Translations under genes and position numbers: made by a program
The notes under the pieces: generated by a model
The model's database searches: none
What the model saw: the letters and a program-made list of their open reading frames with translations, nothing else
What the model was told of the DNA's origin: nothing
Assembly (NCBI GenBank): GCA_036376595.1
Contig: DASVAA010000185.1
Location: forward strand, 1 to 28,972
Reading direction: 5' to 3'
From: SMAG-U1939 sp036376595
GTDB lineage: Bacteria > Chloroflexota > Ktedonobacteria > Ktedonobacterales > JADMIN01
DNA length: 28,972 nt
Shown here: piece by piece, positions 1 to 7,288 of the stretch
Layout: each line of letters begins with the position of its first letter
How positions within the stretch are numbered: the stretch's first letter is position 1

Positions 1-1
1 T

Positions 2-88
2 CTGGAGGAGCGTGGGGAGCAACAGAAGGCCTATGACGCACTCAAACAGGCCGTCGCTGTCTCACCTCGCGCCGGTACCATGCGCTAG
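2..88 (+). CDS. C-terminal end of an upstream gene, TPR-like (partial)
   Basis: The reading frame starting at base 2 is open from the window edge to a TAG at 86-88 and encodes 28 residues, reading LEERGEQQKAYDALKQAVAV and then SPRAGTMR. The pattern of small and aromatic residues (G, A-Y, A, then P) resembles the second helix of a tetratricopeptide repeat, so the gene may end in a TPR domain such as those of MalT/LuxR-type regulators. Only the tail is visible, so neither function nor start can be judged. The same-strand permease gene starts about 400 bases further on, which argues against one tight operon. Confidence 0.5.
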   Translation: MEERGEQQKAYDALKQAVAVSPRAGTMR

Positions 89-482
89 CGTCCACGTCGT
101 TGTTCGCAAGCCGCCGCCTCTGTCCGCTCACGAGTTGCCACTGGTGTTGCCAGTGGTGGGCGATAGAGGCGGCGTTCTGCGCCCCGTGCGATGCGCGGCG
201 TAAATGGCGCCCTATGCTGTGCGTCAGGTGTGGTGAGGATGCCACCGTGCCAGCTACCAGCGAGCGTGAACGTGAACAGCCGCGCACTCCTCTGGGCGGT
301 CACACGGAGGGTCATCCGTGACGTGACAACGCTTGCGATGATATGAGAAGATCACGAACGCGGGCGGGCACGCATACCCGCGCTCGTCGTGCCCCGCTCG
401 CGGGCGGCTCGGTCGCGGCGGAGTCTGGCGCGGAGCGCGGAGCCAGGCGCGTGAACGACACGTACACGTAAGGGAGCACGGG
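89..482. other. Intergenic region upstream of the ABC permease
   Basis: No convincing gene is seen in these 394 bases. They contain one small perfect hairpin (CCACTGG, loop TGTTG, CCAGTGG at 138-156). It has no T-run after it, so it is not a clear terminator. The end of the region carries the ribosome binding site of the permease gene (AAGGGAG at 470-476). I could not pick out a promoter with both boxes. Confidence 0.4.
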
Positions 483-3443
483 ATGGGATTGGACGTGGCA
501 CGGCAGCGCCAGGCCGACCAGGCGGGCGGAACGCGGCCCGCGCTCCGCCGCGCGGTGGGGCTATGGCGCGGGCGTAAGACGGGACCTGGCGCCGCCGGAC
601 GCCTCGCCGGGCTGCGGCTGGCACGCGGATGGCCTCTGCTGCTGGCGGTTGGCGCCGGCATGTTGGTCGCCGTGGTGCTCGTCTGCACGGTCCCACTGTA
701 CACGAGCCTCGTCGCCAACGTGCAGCTCCAGCGCGCGATCCACTCCGGCAGCCCCTCCGACTACAACGTGCAGGCTGTCGCCGTGAGCGACACCATCGCG
801 GCCACCCCGCGCGGCTCGACCGATACGGCGGTGACGGCGCTCGGCAAGCAATATCTCGGCTCATTCGCGGCCGTCGCCCCTACTTATTACACCGTTTCCG
901 ACGACATGCTGCTGCTCAAGCTCGGCACGCAGACCTTCAACCCCAGCGACCCGCGCGCGCGGCAAGTTACCTATGACGCCTTCGATTTCGCGGCCGCCGC
1001 GCCGCACATGCACATCCTCGCCGGCAGCGTGCCGCACGCGGGCGCGGCCGAGGCGATGGTCACCAAAGAGATGGCCGACGCCTTCCACATCACGCCGGGC
1101 GCCGCGCTCACCGTGGCCGAGTTTGGCGAGCACAACATCACCTCGACCGTCACCGTCTCCGGCGTCTGGGAGCCAACCGACGCGAGCGATCCCTATTGGA
1201 ACGGGCTGGACTTCAGCGCCGACGGCAGTGGCACGCTGATCTACCCGGTGCTCGTCTCCGTGGACACGTTCTTCGGTCAGCTCGCGCATTTCGACACCCT
1301 GGGCATGCACCAGAACTGGATTTTCTATTCCCATCCCGACGCCATCACCACCGCGAACATGGCGCGTGTGGCGGCGGACATCGGCACCTTCCGCGCGCGC
1401 ATGAACGGCAACGTGCAGGCGCTACCGGGTATCGCCTCGGTCAGCATACTCACCGGCCTCGACCAGACGATTAGCGACATCCAGTCGCAGCAGGCACTGC
1501 TGGCGTTGCCGCTCTACGTGATTGTCGCGCAGGTGGTGGGACTAGCGCTGCTCTTCGTCGCCGCGATGGCCGCTCTCTTGGTCGAAGGTCAGGCGCAGGA
1601 GATCACCACTCTGAAGTCGCGCGGAGCCAGCGGCAGCCAGCTTCTTACGACGTTCTCCGCACAGGGTGTGGTGATGGGTATCGTCGCGGCGGTGGTTGGA
1701 CCGGTGCTGGCAGCGCTACTGGCGATCTGGCTGATCCAGCGCTTCGTCTCCAGTGCAGTGCTCTCCGGGGCGGGTATCTCGAGTTCCTATCTCACGCAGC
1801 TCGCCAGTCCCGCGGGGGTGATCTTGCCGGCGTTGGTCGGCGCACTGCTGGGCGTCGTTGCGGTGATTCTCACGGCGTGGCAGTCGGCCCAAATGGATGT
1901 GCTGGCCTTCCGCCGCGAGCAGGCGCGCCCCACTCGCGTGCCCTTCTGGAAGCGCTATTATCTCGATCTCGCGCTGGTGGCGCTGTGCCTGGTGGGCTAC
2001 TTCGAGCTGGGCCAGTTCGGTGGCACGACCACCCGCGCAGCACTGGGCGGCGCCAATAGTCCGCTGCTGCTGGTGACACCCGCGCTGCTGCTGCTGGCGG
2101 GCGCGCTGATCGTGCTGCGTGTGCTGCCCCTGGGAGCGCAGGCCGGCGCACGGCTGGCGGCACGCGGCAAGGGCCTGACCTCCCTGCTGGCCTTCGCGCA
2201 GGTCGAGCGCAGCCCCGGCCGCTACAGTCGCATGACGCTGCTGCTGGTGCTGGCGGTGGGGCTAGGCTTCTTCGCGCTCACCTTCGACTCCTCGCTAACG
2301 CACAACGTGCGTGACCAGGCGGCGTACAGCGTCGGCGCTGACGTGCGGCTGCAAACGAGCAACGGCCTGGGCGATAAGCGCGACGCCGCCGAGCTGGCGC
2401 TGCTGCGGCAGCAGCCGGGCATCGCGACGATCAGCGAGGCCTACCGCACGCAGCTCTCCACCACCCCCGACCTGGGGAGCAACCCGGTGGATGTGCTCGG
2501 CGTGGACCCGGCCACCTTTGCCGCCGTCGCCGGGCCGGTCTCGTGGCGCGGCGACTACGCCAGCGCCTCGCTGCCGGACCTCATGGGGCGGCTCAAGATC
2601 GCCGATTCATCCGGCCGCGTGGGAGCGCTGATCAGCGACGATTTCGCCGCGCAGTTCCACGTCGCCGCCGGCCAAGCCTTTACGCTGAGTCTCCCCAGTT
2701 CCGGCGTGGCGACCTTCAGCGCTGTCGCCATCGTGCATGAGTTCCCGACGCTCTATCCACAGCGCGAGACCGGCAGCTTCGTCGTCGCCAACATGAATCA
2801 GCTCTTCAGCGCTATCAAGGGGAATCTGCAGCCCGGCGATGATACGAGCCTCTACGGCCCCAACGAGTTCTGGCTGCGTTACACCGGGACGGCGGCGCAA
2901 GAGTCGCGGCTCGTGACGACCCTGCGTGAGGGTAAGTTCCACTCCCAGGCGGTGCTGGGCCTGCGCGACACCACCGCCGCCAACCAGGCGAATCCCGTCT
3001 CGGCAGGCATGCGCGGGCTGCTGCTGGTGGGCGCGGTGACAGCGGCGCTGCTAGCGGTGCTGGGCAGCATCATCCAATCGCTGCTGGCGACGCGCCAGCG
3101 GGCGCGGCAGTTTGCCGTGTTGCGCACCATCGGCATGGCTGGGCGCGAGCTGACCGGGCTGCTGCTGGGCGAACAGGTGGTGGTCTACCTCTTCGGCTTG
3201 GTCGGCGGCATCATCCTGGGCCTGGTGCTGACCTCCGCCACGCTGCCCTTCTTGCAGTTCAGCACGACGACCGTGGACACCAGCACGCTGGGCATCCCGG
3301 CCTACGTGCTGACCTTCAACTGGCAGGCGATCGGCTACTTCTTCCTGGCGCTGCTGGCAGCCTTCGTCGTGGCGCTGCTGATCGCGGCGCGCTACGCCAA
3401 CACGATTGGCCTGGGCAAGGCGCTGCGACTCGGTGAAGATTGA
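483..3443 (+). CDS. ABC transporter permease, FtsX/MacB-like with two FtsX domains
   Basis: 986-residue membrane protein. A basic N-terminus is followed by one membrane helix (about residues 50-72) and a large extracytoplasmic domain. Then come a cluster of helices at about 340-470 (first FtsX domain), further helices at about 490-600, a second large outside domain, and a final FtsX domain at about 840-980. This is the layout of MacB/LolC-like permeases in which two FtsX units are fused in one chain. Such proteins usually do not move small solutes but couple ATP hydrolysis to work on lipoproteins, peptides or the envelope; the substrate here is unknown. The ATG at 483 follows AAGGGAG at a spacing of 6. 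Its ATPase partner starts 115 bases after its stop on the same strand, and the two probably form one transporter. Confidence 0.9.
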   Translation: MGLDVARQRQADQAGGTRPALRRAVGLWRGRKTGPGAAGRLAGLRLARGWPLLLAVGAGMLVAVVLVCTVPLYTSLVANVQLQRAIHSGSPSDYNVQAVAVSDTIAATPRGSTDTAVTALGKQYLGSFAAVAPTYYTVSDDMLLLKLGTQTFNPSDPRARQVTYDAFDFAAAAPHMHILAGSVPHAGAAEAMVTKEMADAFHITPGAALTVAEFGEHNITSTVTVSGVWEPTDASDPYWNGLDFSADGSGTLIYPVLVSVDTFFGQLAHFDTLGMHQNWIFYSHPDAITTANMARVAADIGTFRARMNGNVQALPGIASVSILTGLDQTISDIQSQQALLALPLYVIVAQVVGLALLFVAAMAALLVEGQAQEITTLKSRGASGSQLLTTFSAQGVVMGIVAAVVGPVLAALLAIWLIQRFVSSAVLSGAGISSSYLTQLASPAGVILPALVGALLGVVAVILTAWQSAQMDVLAFRREQARPTRVPFWKRYYLDLALVALCLVGYFELGQFGGTTTRAALGGANSPLLLVTPALLLLAGALIVLRVLPLGAQAGARLAARGKGLTSLLAFAQVERSPGRYSRMTLLLVLAVGLGFFALTFDSSLTHNVRDQAAYSVGADVRLQTSNGLGDKRDAAELALLRQQPGIATISEAYRTQLSTTPDLGSNPVDVLGVDPATFAAVAGPVSWRGDYASASLPDLMGRLKIADSSGRVGALISDDFAAQFHVAAGQAFTLSLPSSGVATFSAVAIVHEFPTLYPQRETGSFVVANMNQLFSAIKGNLQPGDDTSLYGPNEFWLRYTGTAAQESRLVTTLREGKFHSQAVLGLRDTTAANQANPVSAGMRGLLLVGAVTAALLAVLGSIIQSLLATRQRARQFAVLRTIGMAGRELTGLLLGEQVVVYLFGLVGGIILGLVLTSATLPFLQFSTTTVDTSTLGIPAYVLTFNWQAIGYFFLALLAAFVVALLIAARYANTIGLGKALRLGED

Positions 3444-3558
3444 TGGCGACTGGCGCGGCCGATGGTCGCGGCCATGAATGGCCGGCGCACGGCGAAGCGG
3501 CGTACACGCCACAGATTCTGCTCGAAGCGATGTGATGGCAGCGAAGGGATAACCAACA

Positions 3559-4449
3559 GTGGCAGAGATACTGGTCGAGACCCACGGACTCGTGAAAATC
3601 TACAAGTCCGCGGATCTCGAGGTCGTGGCGCTGCAAGGGCTGGACCTGCTGGTGCCGCGCGGCGAGATGCTGGCGCTGGTGGGGCCTTCGGGCGCCGGCA
3701 AGAGCACGCTGCTCAACATCCTGGGCGGGCTGGATGCTCCCAGCGCGGGGCGTTGCGAGGTGGCGGGTGTGGACCTCACGCGGCTGAGCGCGCGCGATCG
3801 CCTGCTCTACCGCCGGCGCATCGTCGGCCACGTCTGGCAGCAGACCAGCCGCAATCTGCTGGCTGACCTCACGCTGCTCGACAACGTGATGATCCCCATG
3901 ATCCTGGGCGGCTATCCGGCGCGCAAGCGCAAGAAGCGCGCGAAGTATCTGCTGGAGATGGTCGGCCTCGGCCCGCGCATGCACCACCGGCCCGAGCGCC
4001 TCTCGGGCGGCGAGCAGCAGCGTGGGGCGCTGGCCGTGGCGCTCGCCAACGAGCCGCCGCTGCTGTTGGCCGACGAGCCGACCGGCGAGCTGGATAGCGT
4101 CACGGCGCGCGAGGTGCTCGGCCTGCTGCGCACGCTAAACCAGGAGCTGGGGCTGACGACCATCGTCGTCACACACGATAAGCTCGTCGCCGAGGCGATG
4201 GATCGCTCGATCGCGATCCGCGACGGCCGCACCAGCACTGAGGTGGTTCACTCGGAAGAGGCCGCTGAGGAAACAGTGATCATTGATAGCGTCGGCCGCT
4301 TGCAAATCCCCAAGGCGCTGCTGGAGTCGGTGGCCTTCGGCGGCCGCGCGGTGGTCCACTTCGCCGGCGATCATCTGGAATTGTGGCCTCCGGGCGCCGT
4401 GCCGCGGAGCTACAGCGGCAGTCACGCGACCGATGAATCAATCCGCTGA
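3559..4449 (+). CDS. ABC transporter ATP-binding protein (LolD/MacB type) with AbrB-like C-terminal tail
   Basis: 296 residues. Walker A is GPSGAGKST (42-50), the Q-loop lies in WQQTSRN (about 93-99), the signature is LSGGEQQR (148-155), Walker B is LLLADEP (168-174) with D-loop GELD, and the switch histidine is H206. All catalytic elements are present, so this should be the energising partner of the FtsX-type permease just upstream. The start is GTG at 3559, preceded by GAAGGGA. After the ATPase, residues about 238-280 (VIIDSVGRLQIPKALLESV and onward) read like one swapped-hairpin AbrB/SpoVT unit, with a D-x-x-GR-x-x-IPK core. Similar tails occur, from memory, on some actinobacterial ABC ATPases. 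Its role here is unknown: dimerisation or DNA contact are both possible. Confidence 0.9.
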   Translation: MAEILVETHGLVKIYKSADLEVVALQGLDLLVPRGEMLALVGPSGAGKSTLLNILGGLDAPSAGRCEVAGVDLTRLSARDRLLYRRRIVGHVWQQTSRNLLADLTLLDNVMIPMILGGYPARKRKKRAKYLLEMVGLGPRMHHRPERLSGGEQQRGALAVALANEPPLLLADEPTGELDSVTAREVLGLLRTLNQELGLTTIVVTHDKLVAEAMDRSIAIRDGRTSTEVVHSEEAAEETVIIDSVGRLQIPKALLESVAFGGRAVVHFAGDHLELWPPGAVPRSYSGSHATDESIR

Positions 4450-4517
4450 TCGGTCGCCGCGGACCCTTGATGTTGGCACGCCTGGCGCGGTAGAACGAGA
4501 CCAGCGCCGCCGGTCCC

Positions 4518-4539
4518 GTAGGGGCGTACGGTGTACGCC
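4518..4539. repeat. Palindromic hairpin repeat, TAGGGGCG family, copy 1
   Basis: A 22-base element identical to 20280-20301. It forms a hairpin with stem GGCGTAC/GTACGCC and a 3-base loop, preceded by GTAG. It overlaps a GTG at 4531 that could open the following reading frame, which is one reason to place that gene's start further in, at 4597. Confidence 0.75.
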
Positions 4540-4596
4540 TGGCTGCACACGGTCTATGCCCGGCGCGGGACGGCGCGAGAGGGAGGCAGCCGCGCC

Positions 4597-5088
4597 ATGT
4601 ACCAGACCCACATCGGCCACGCGCATCTCAAGGTGCGCGACCTCGACCGCAGCAGCGCCTTCTACACGCGCTTCCTCAACCTGCACGAGACGGAGCGCGT
4701 CGGCGATCGATACGCCTTCCTGACCGGCGGCGCGCTGCACCACGAGATCGCGCTGCAGCACGTCGGCCCCGACGCGCCCCAGCCGTCGGAGCGCGGGACG
4801 GGCCTGTATCACGTCGCCTTCGAGGTATCCAGCGCGCGCGATTTCGCCGCCGCGTACCGCGCGCTGACCGCGGCGGGTGTCTCGGTCGCGCCGGTGGACC
4901 ATCTGATCTCGTGGGCGCTGTACTTCGACGATCCCGACGGCAACGGGCTGGAGATCTACTGGGATACGCGCGAGCGTCCCGAGGGCGCGTCGCTGTGGCG
5001 CGGCGTCAACCGGCCGCTGGAGCCGGAGACGATCCGCGCGGCATTGCGGGCGCCCACTGGACACCCCGACGAGGAGGGGCAGCCATGA
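4597..5088 (+). CDS. VOC-family protein (glyoxalase/extradiol dioxygenase-like)
   Basis: 163 residues from ATG 4597, which follows GGGAGGC. The frame is open further upstream to 4531, but that part overlaps the hairpin repeat and does not look like the family. The fold is the vicinal-oxygen-chelate type: the N-terminal strand HIGHAHLKVRDLDRS supplies a first metal histidine, GLYHVAFEV a second, and NGLEIYWD the glutamate. This matches the 2-His-1-Glu site of catechol 2,3-dioxygenase-like proteins. The HHEIAL segment after the first half is also typical of CatE-like members. The substrate cannot be named. Its stop overlaps the next gene's start (ATGA), so the two are translationally coupled. 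Confidence 0.85.
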   Translation: MYQTHIGHAHLKVRDLDRSSAFYTRFLNLHETERVGDRYAFLTGGALHHEIALQHVGPDAPQPSERGTGLYHVAFEVSSARDFAAAYRALTAAGVSVAPVDHLISWALYFDDPDGNGLEIYWDTRERPEGASLWRGVNRPLEPETIRAALRAPTGHPDEEGQP

Positions 5089-5951
5089 CGATGACGATTG
5101 GGGATGTGCAATATTCGCTGGCGGCCACCGGCCTCAACGACCTGCTGGCGCATGTGCAGACACTCGTGCAGCCGGCGATCCGCCTGACCGCGCATGCCAG
5201 CGTGCAGGACACCATTGCCGTGGGCGCGTCGGAGCTAGGCGGCCAGCCGGATCTCCCGCCCAACACCCCGTGGCCGGCCAAACAAGGCGCGCCGCTGTCC
5301 TTCGTGGCGCAGATCCGGCTGGAGGAGGTCGTCCCCTACGACACCGCGCACGTGCTGCCGCCCAAGGGGCTGCTCTCCTTCTTCTACGACGCCCAGCAAG
5401 AAACCTACGGCGGCAGCCCATCGGACCGCGATGGCTTCCACGTCTTCTACTTCGCCGACGCGGCCGGCGTGTGGCGCCAGTCGTTCCCCGATGCGCTGCC
5501 TGCCAGTGCGCGCTTCACGCCCTGCGCGATCACGTACGCGACCGAGCTGACACTGCCCGATACGCCGACCGTCGCGCTGCCCAACCTGACCTGGACGCCC
5601 GATCAGCAGAAGACCTACGAGACCGTGCTGGCGACGCTGCCCGGCGCGGCGGAGCAGCATGCCGCGCCACAGGACCAGCTCCTCGGCTATCCCGACACGC
5701 TCCAGGACGATATGCGCCTCGAATGCCAGCTCGCCTCGCATGGGGTGGACGTTTCACAGATGGCGAGCGATCCACGGGCCAAAGCGTTGATTCCCGGCGC
5801 CGACGACTGGACGCTGCTGCTGCAAGTGGATTCGGATGGGCAGGCGGGGATGCGCTGGGGCGATGGCGGCATCCTGTATTATTGGATCGAGCAGAACGCG
5901 CTGCGGTCGGCGAGCTTCTCGAACGTGTGGTGCGTCTTGCAGACGGAGTGA
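5085..5951 (+). CDS. DUF1963 (YwqG-like) family protein
   Basis: 288 residues from the ATG at 5085 that overlaps the stop of the VOC gene by four bases. The frame is open upstream but there lies within the VOC gene. Family features are ELGGQPDLPPNTPWP followed by APLSFVAQIRLEEV, then LLSFFYDAQQ, a mid-region LLGYPDTLQDD, and the end DWTLLLQVDSDGQAGMRWGD with ILYYWIEQNAL. These match the YwqG/DUF1963 pattern, soluble proteins of unknown biochemical role often found as single genes. It has no signal peptide. Its coupling to a VOC protein may reflect a shared task, but nothing in the sequence shows which. Confidence 0.85.
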   Translation: MTMTIGDVQYSLAATGLNDLLAHVQTLVQPAIRLTAHASVQDTIAVGASELGGQPDLPPNTPWPAKQGAPLSFVAQIRLEEVVPYDTAHVLPPKGLLSFFYDAQQETYGGSPSDRDGFHVFYFADAAGVWRQSFPDALPASARFTPCAITYATELTLPDTPTVALPNLTWTPDQQKTYETVLATLPGAAEQHAAPQDQLLGYPDTLQDDMRLECQLASHGVDVSQMASDPRAKALIPGADDWTLLLQVDSDGQAGMRWGDGGILYYWIEQNALRSASFSNVWCVLQTE

Positions 5952-6044
5952 GTCGGTAGGCAAGACAAAGACACAGTCGGATGCATGATTCGGCGGCGTG
6001 CGCGAGCATCGTTGTGGCGCGCGATAGACGGAGGGGACACGTTC

Positions 6045-6584
6045 ATGGTAGGGGGCAGATTGCGGGTGATCGTGTCGCTGGTGGCGGTGGCTGCGGTGCT
6101 GGTCGCAGCGCTCGCCGGCTGCGCGACAACAGCCACGGACACGACGAGCGCGCAGCACCAGTTCGGCGTGCAGACCAAAACGTCCGGCTGCCAGGCGCAC
6201 AATGGTCTGCCCGATTCCGCCTGCACGCCGGGCGCAATTTTCTCCGACGCCACCACCGACAAGATCTGCGTGTCGGGCTACGCCTCGTCGGTGCGCAACG
6301 TGCCGACCTCCGAGAAGGACCAAGTGTACGCCGAGTACGGCATCACCAGCCACTACACGGGCCAGTATGAGGTGGACCACCTGGTGAGCCTGGAGCTGGG
6401 CGGCTCGAACGATATCTCGAACCTGTGGCCGGAGCTTGCCAACCCGACGCCCGGCTTCCACCAGAAAGATCAGGTCGAGAACTACCTGCACGATCAGGTC
6501 TGCTCCGGCAAGATCGCGCTGCACGACGCCCAGGTGGAGATCGCGACCAACTGGCTGCAGATCTATCAGCAGATGCCGGCGTAA
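6045..6584 (+). CDS. Secreted lipoprotein with HNH-like nuclease fold
   Basis: 179 residues from ATG 6045, preceded by GGAGGGG at a spacing of 8; the frame is open further upstream but lacks a good start. The N-terminus has a positively charged end, a hydrophobic stretch and a lipobox LAGC (cysteine near residue 25), so the product should be exported and lipid-anchored. After a Thr/Ser-rich linker, the mature part has paired cysteines and the core YEVDHLVSLELGGSNDISNL with WPE, which is the DH...N pattern of HNH-type nucleases found on many secreted bacterial proteins. A role in degrading outside DNA or RNA is likely but unproven; some proteins with this motif have no shown nuclease activity. 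It converges on the next gene, with 25 bases between stops. Confidence 0.8.
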   Translation: MVGGRLRVIVSLVAVAAVLVAALAGCATTATDTTSAQHQFGVQTKTSGCQAHNGLPDSACTPGAIFSDATTDKICVSGYASSVRNVPTSEKDQVYAEYGITSHYTGQYEVDHLVSLELGGSNDISNLWPELANPTPGFHQKDQVENYLHDQVCSGKIALHDAQVEIATNWLQIYQQMPA

Positions 6585-6609
6585 TCGGCACTTGGCACAA
6601 ATGTCCGTA

Positions 6610-6849
6610 TCAGGCAGCTACCCCCGCGGCCCGGCGCCACTCGTAGCGCGCCAGCGCCGCCATGACGAGCGTGACGGCCAGCAGTCCGCCGACGATCGCC
6701 CACTCGACCCAACCCTGCCCGCCGTCGGGATCGACGTGGAAGACGGTCTCGATCCAGGCGCGATTCAGCAGGGTCACGACGAACATGATGCCGGAGATGA
6801 TGCCCAGAACGGTCTCGGGGTAGAACCGCGGGCGCAAGCTGTTCCTCAT
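6610..6849 (-). CDS. Small two-helix membrane protein
   Basis: 79 residues. The start is ATG at 6849 with a strong ribosome binding site GGAGGT (revcomp of 6858-6863) at suitable spacing. There are two hydrophobic helices (about residues 13-28 and 50-68), separated by a stretch with VFHVDPDGGQGWVEW, and a basic C-terminus. Short proteins that open with FYPE-VLGI and carry a DPD-G turn between two helices occur in Ktedonobacteria and actinobacteria, where they are sometimes labelled ABC transporter permease. That label is not supported here, since there is no transport fold. Function unknown. Confidence 0.75.
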   Translation of the reverse strand: MRNSLRPRFYPETVLGIISGIMFVVTLLNRAWIETVFHVDPDGGQGWVEWAIVGGLLAVTLVMAALARYEWRRAAGVAA

Positions 6850-6983
6850 CGTGCATGACCTCCGTATGCATGCGGGCGCCGGGCCTCGTTGCTCGGTGGG
6901 ATGAATCGTAGGCGGCGCCTCGATCGTTTGTCAACCGCATGAGATCCGCACACTTGGCCAACCGATCCTGGGCCTGCGCACGC

Positions 6984-7223
6984 CTACGTAGGCATTCGCC
7001 ACATCCGCGGATGCGTGGATGCGGCCACCGTGGTGCAGAGACGCGCGAACACATCGGCCGCCTCGATCTGGTCGGCGATCTGATCGGCCAGCACCTGACC
7101 CACCTGGCCGTTCGACCGATCCAGCCAATAGGGAATACCCCACGCTGTGAGCCGATCAATGAGCGGCTCGCAGAGCGCGTTGTCTGTGTGCGTGTGGCTG
7201 ATGAAAACCCGCGCGTTGCCCAT
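6984..7223 (-). pseudogene. Truncated TIR-domain protein
   Basis: 79 codons from ATG 7223, preceded by a good AGGGGGG ribosome binding site. The start reads MGNARVFISHTHTDNALCEP, followed by GIPYWLDRSNGQVGQ and IADQIEAADVF. These are strand A, the helix-strand pair and the BB-loop region of a TIR domain of the kind found in NAD-cleaving bacterial defence proteins. After IEAADVF the frame loses the family pattern and ends in a TAG. The helix with the W-x-x-x-E catalytic glutamate is absent in frame. Other frames continue open past the stop without a clear TIR match. This looks like a decayed or truncated gene; a short functional TIR stub is the alternative. Confidence 0.6.
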
Positions 7224-7288
7224 ACATCCCCCCTCGCTCCACCAACTTGCGGACTACATCGCGCTCTGCGGCTTCGTTGACCAGCGGC

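Noticed and set aside
4531..4596. GTG start 22 codons upstream for the VOC gene
   Set aside because: It lies in a hairpin repeat and the extra residues do not fit the family; ATG 4597 has the better ribosome binding site.
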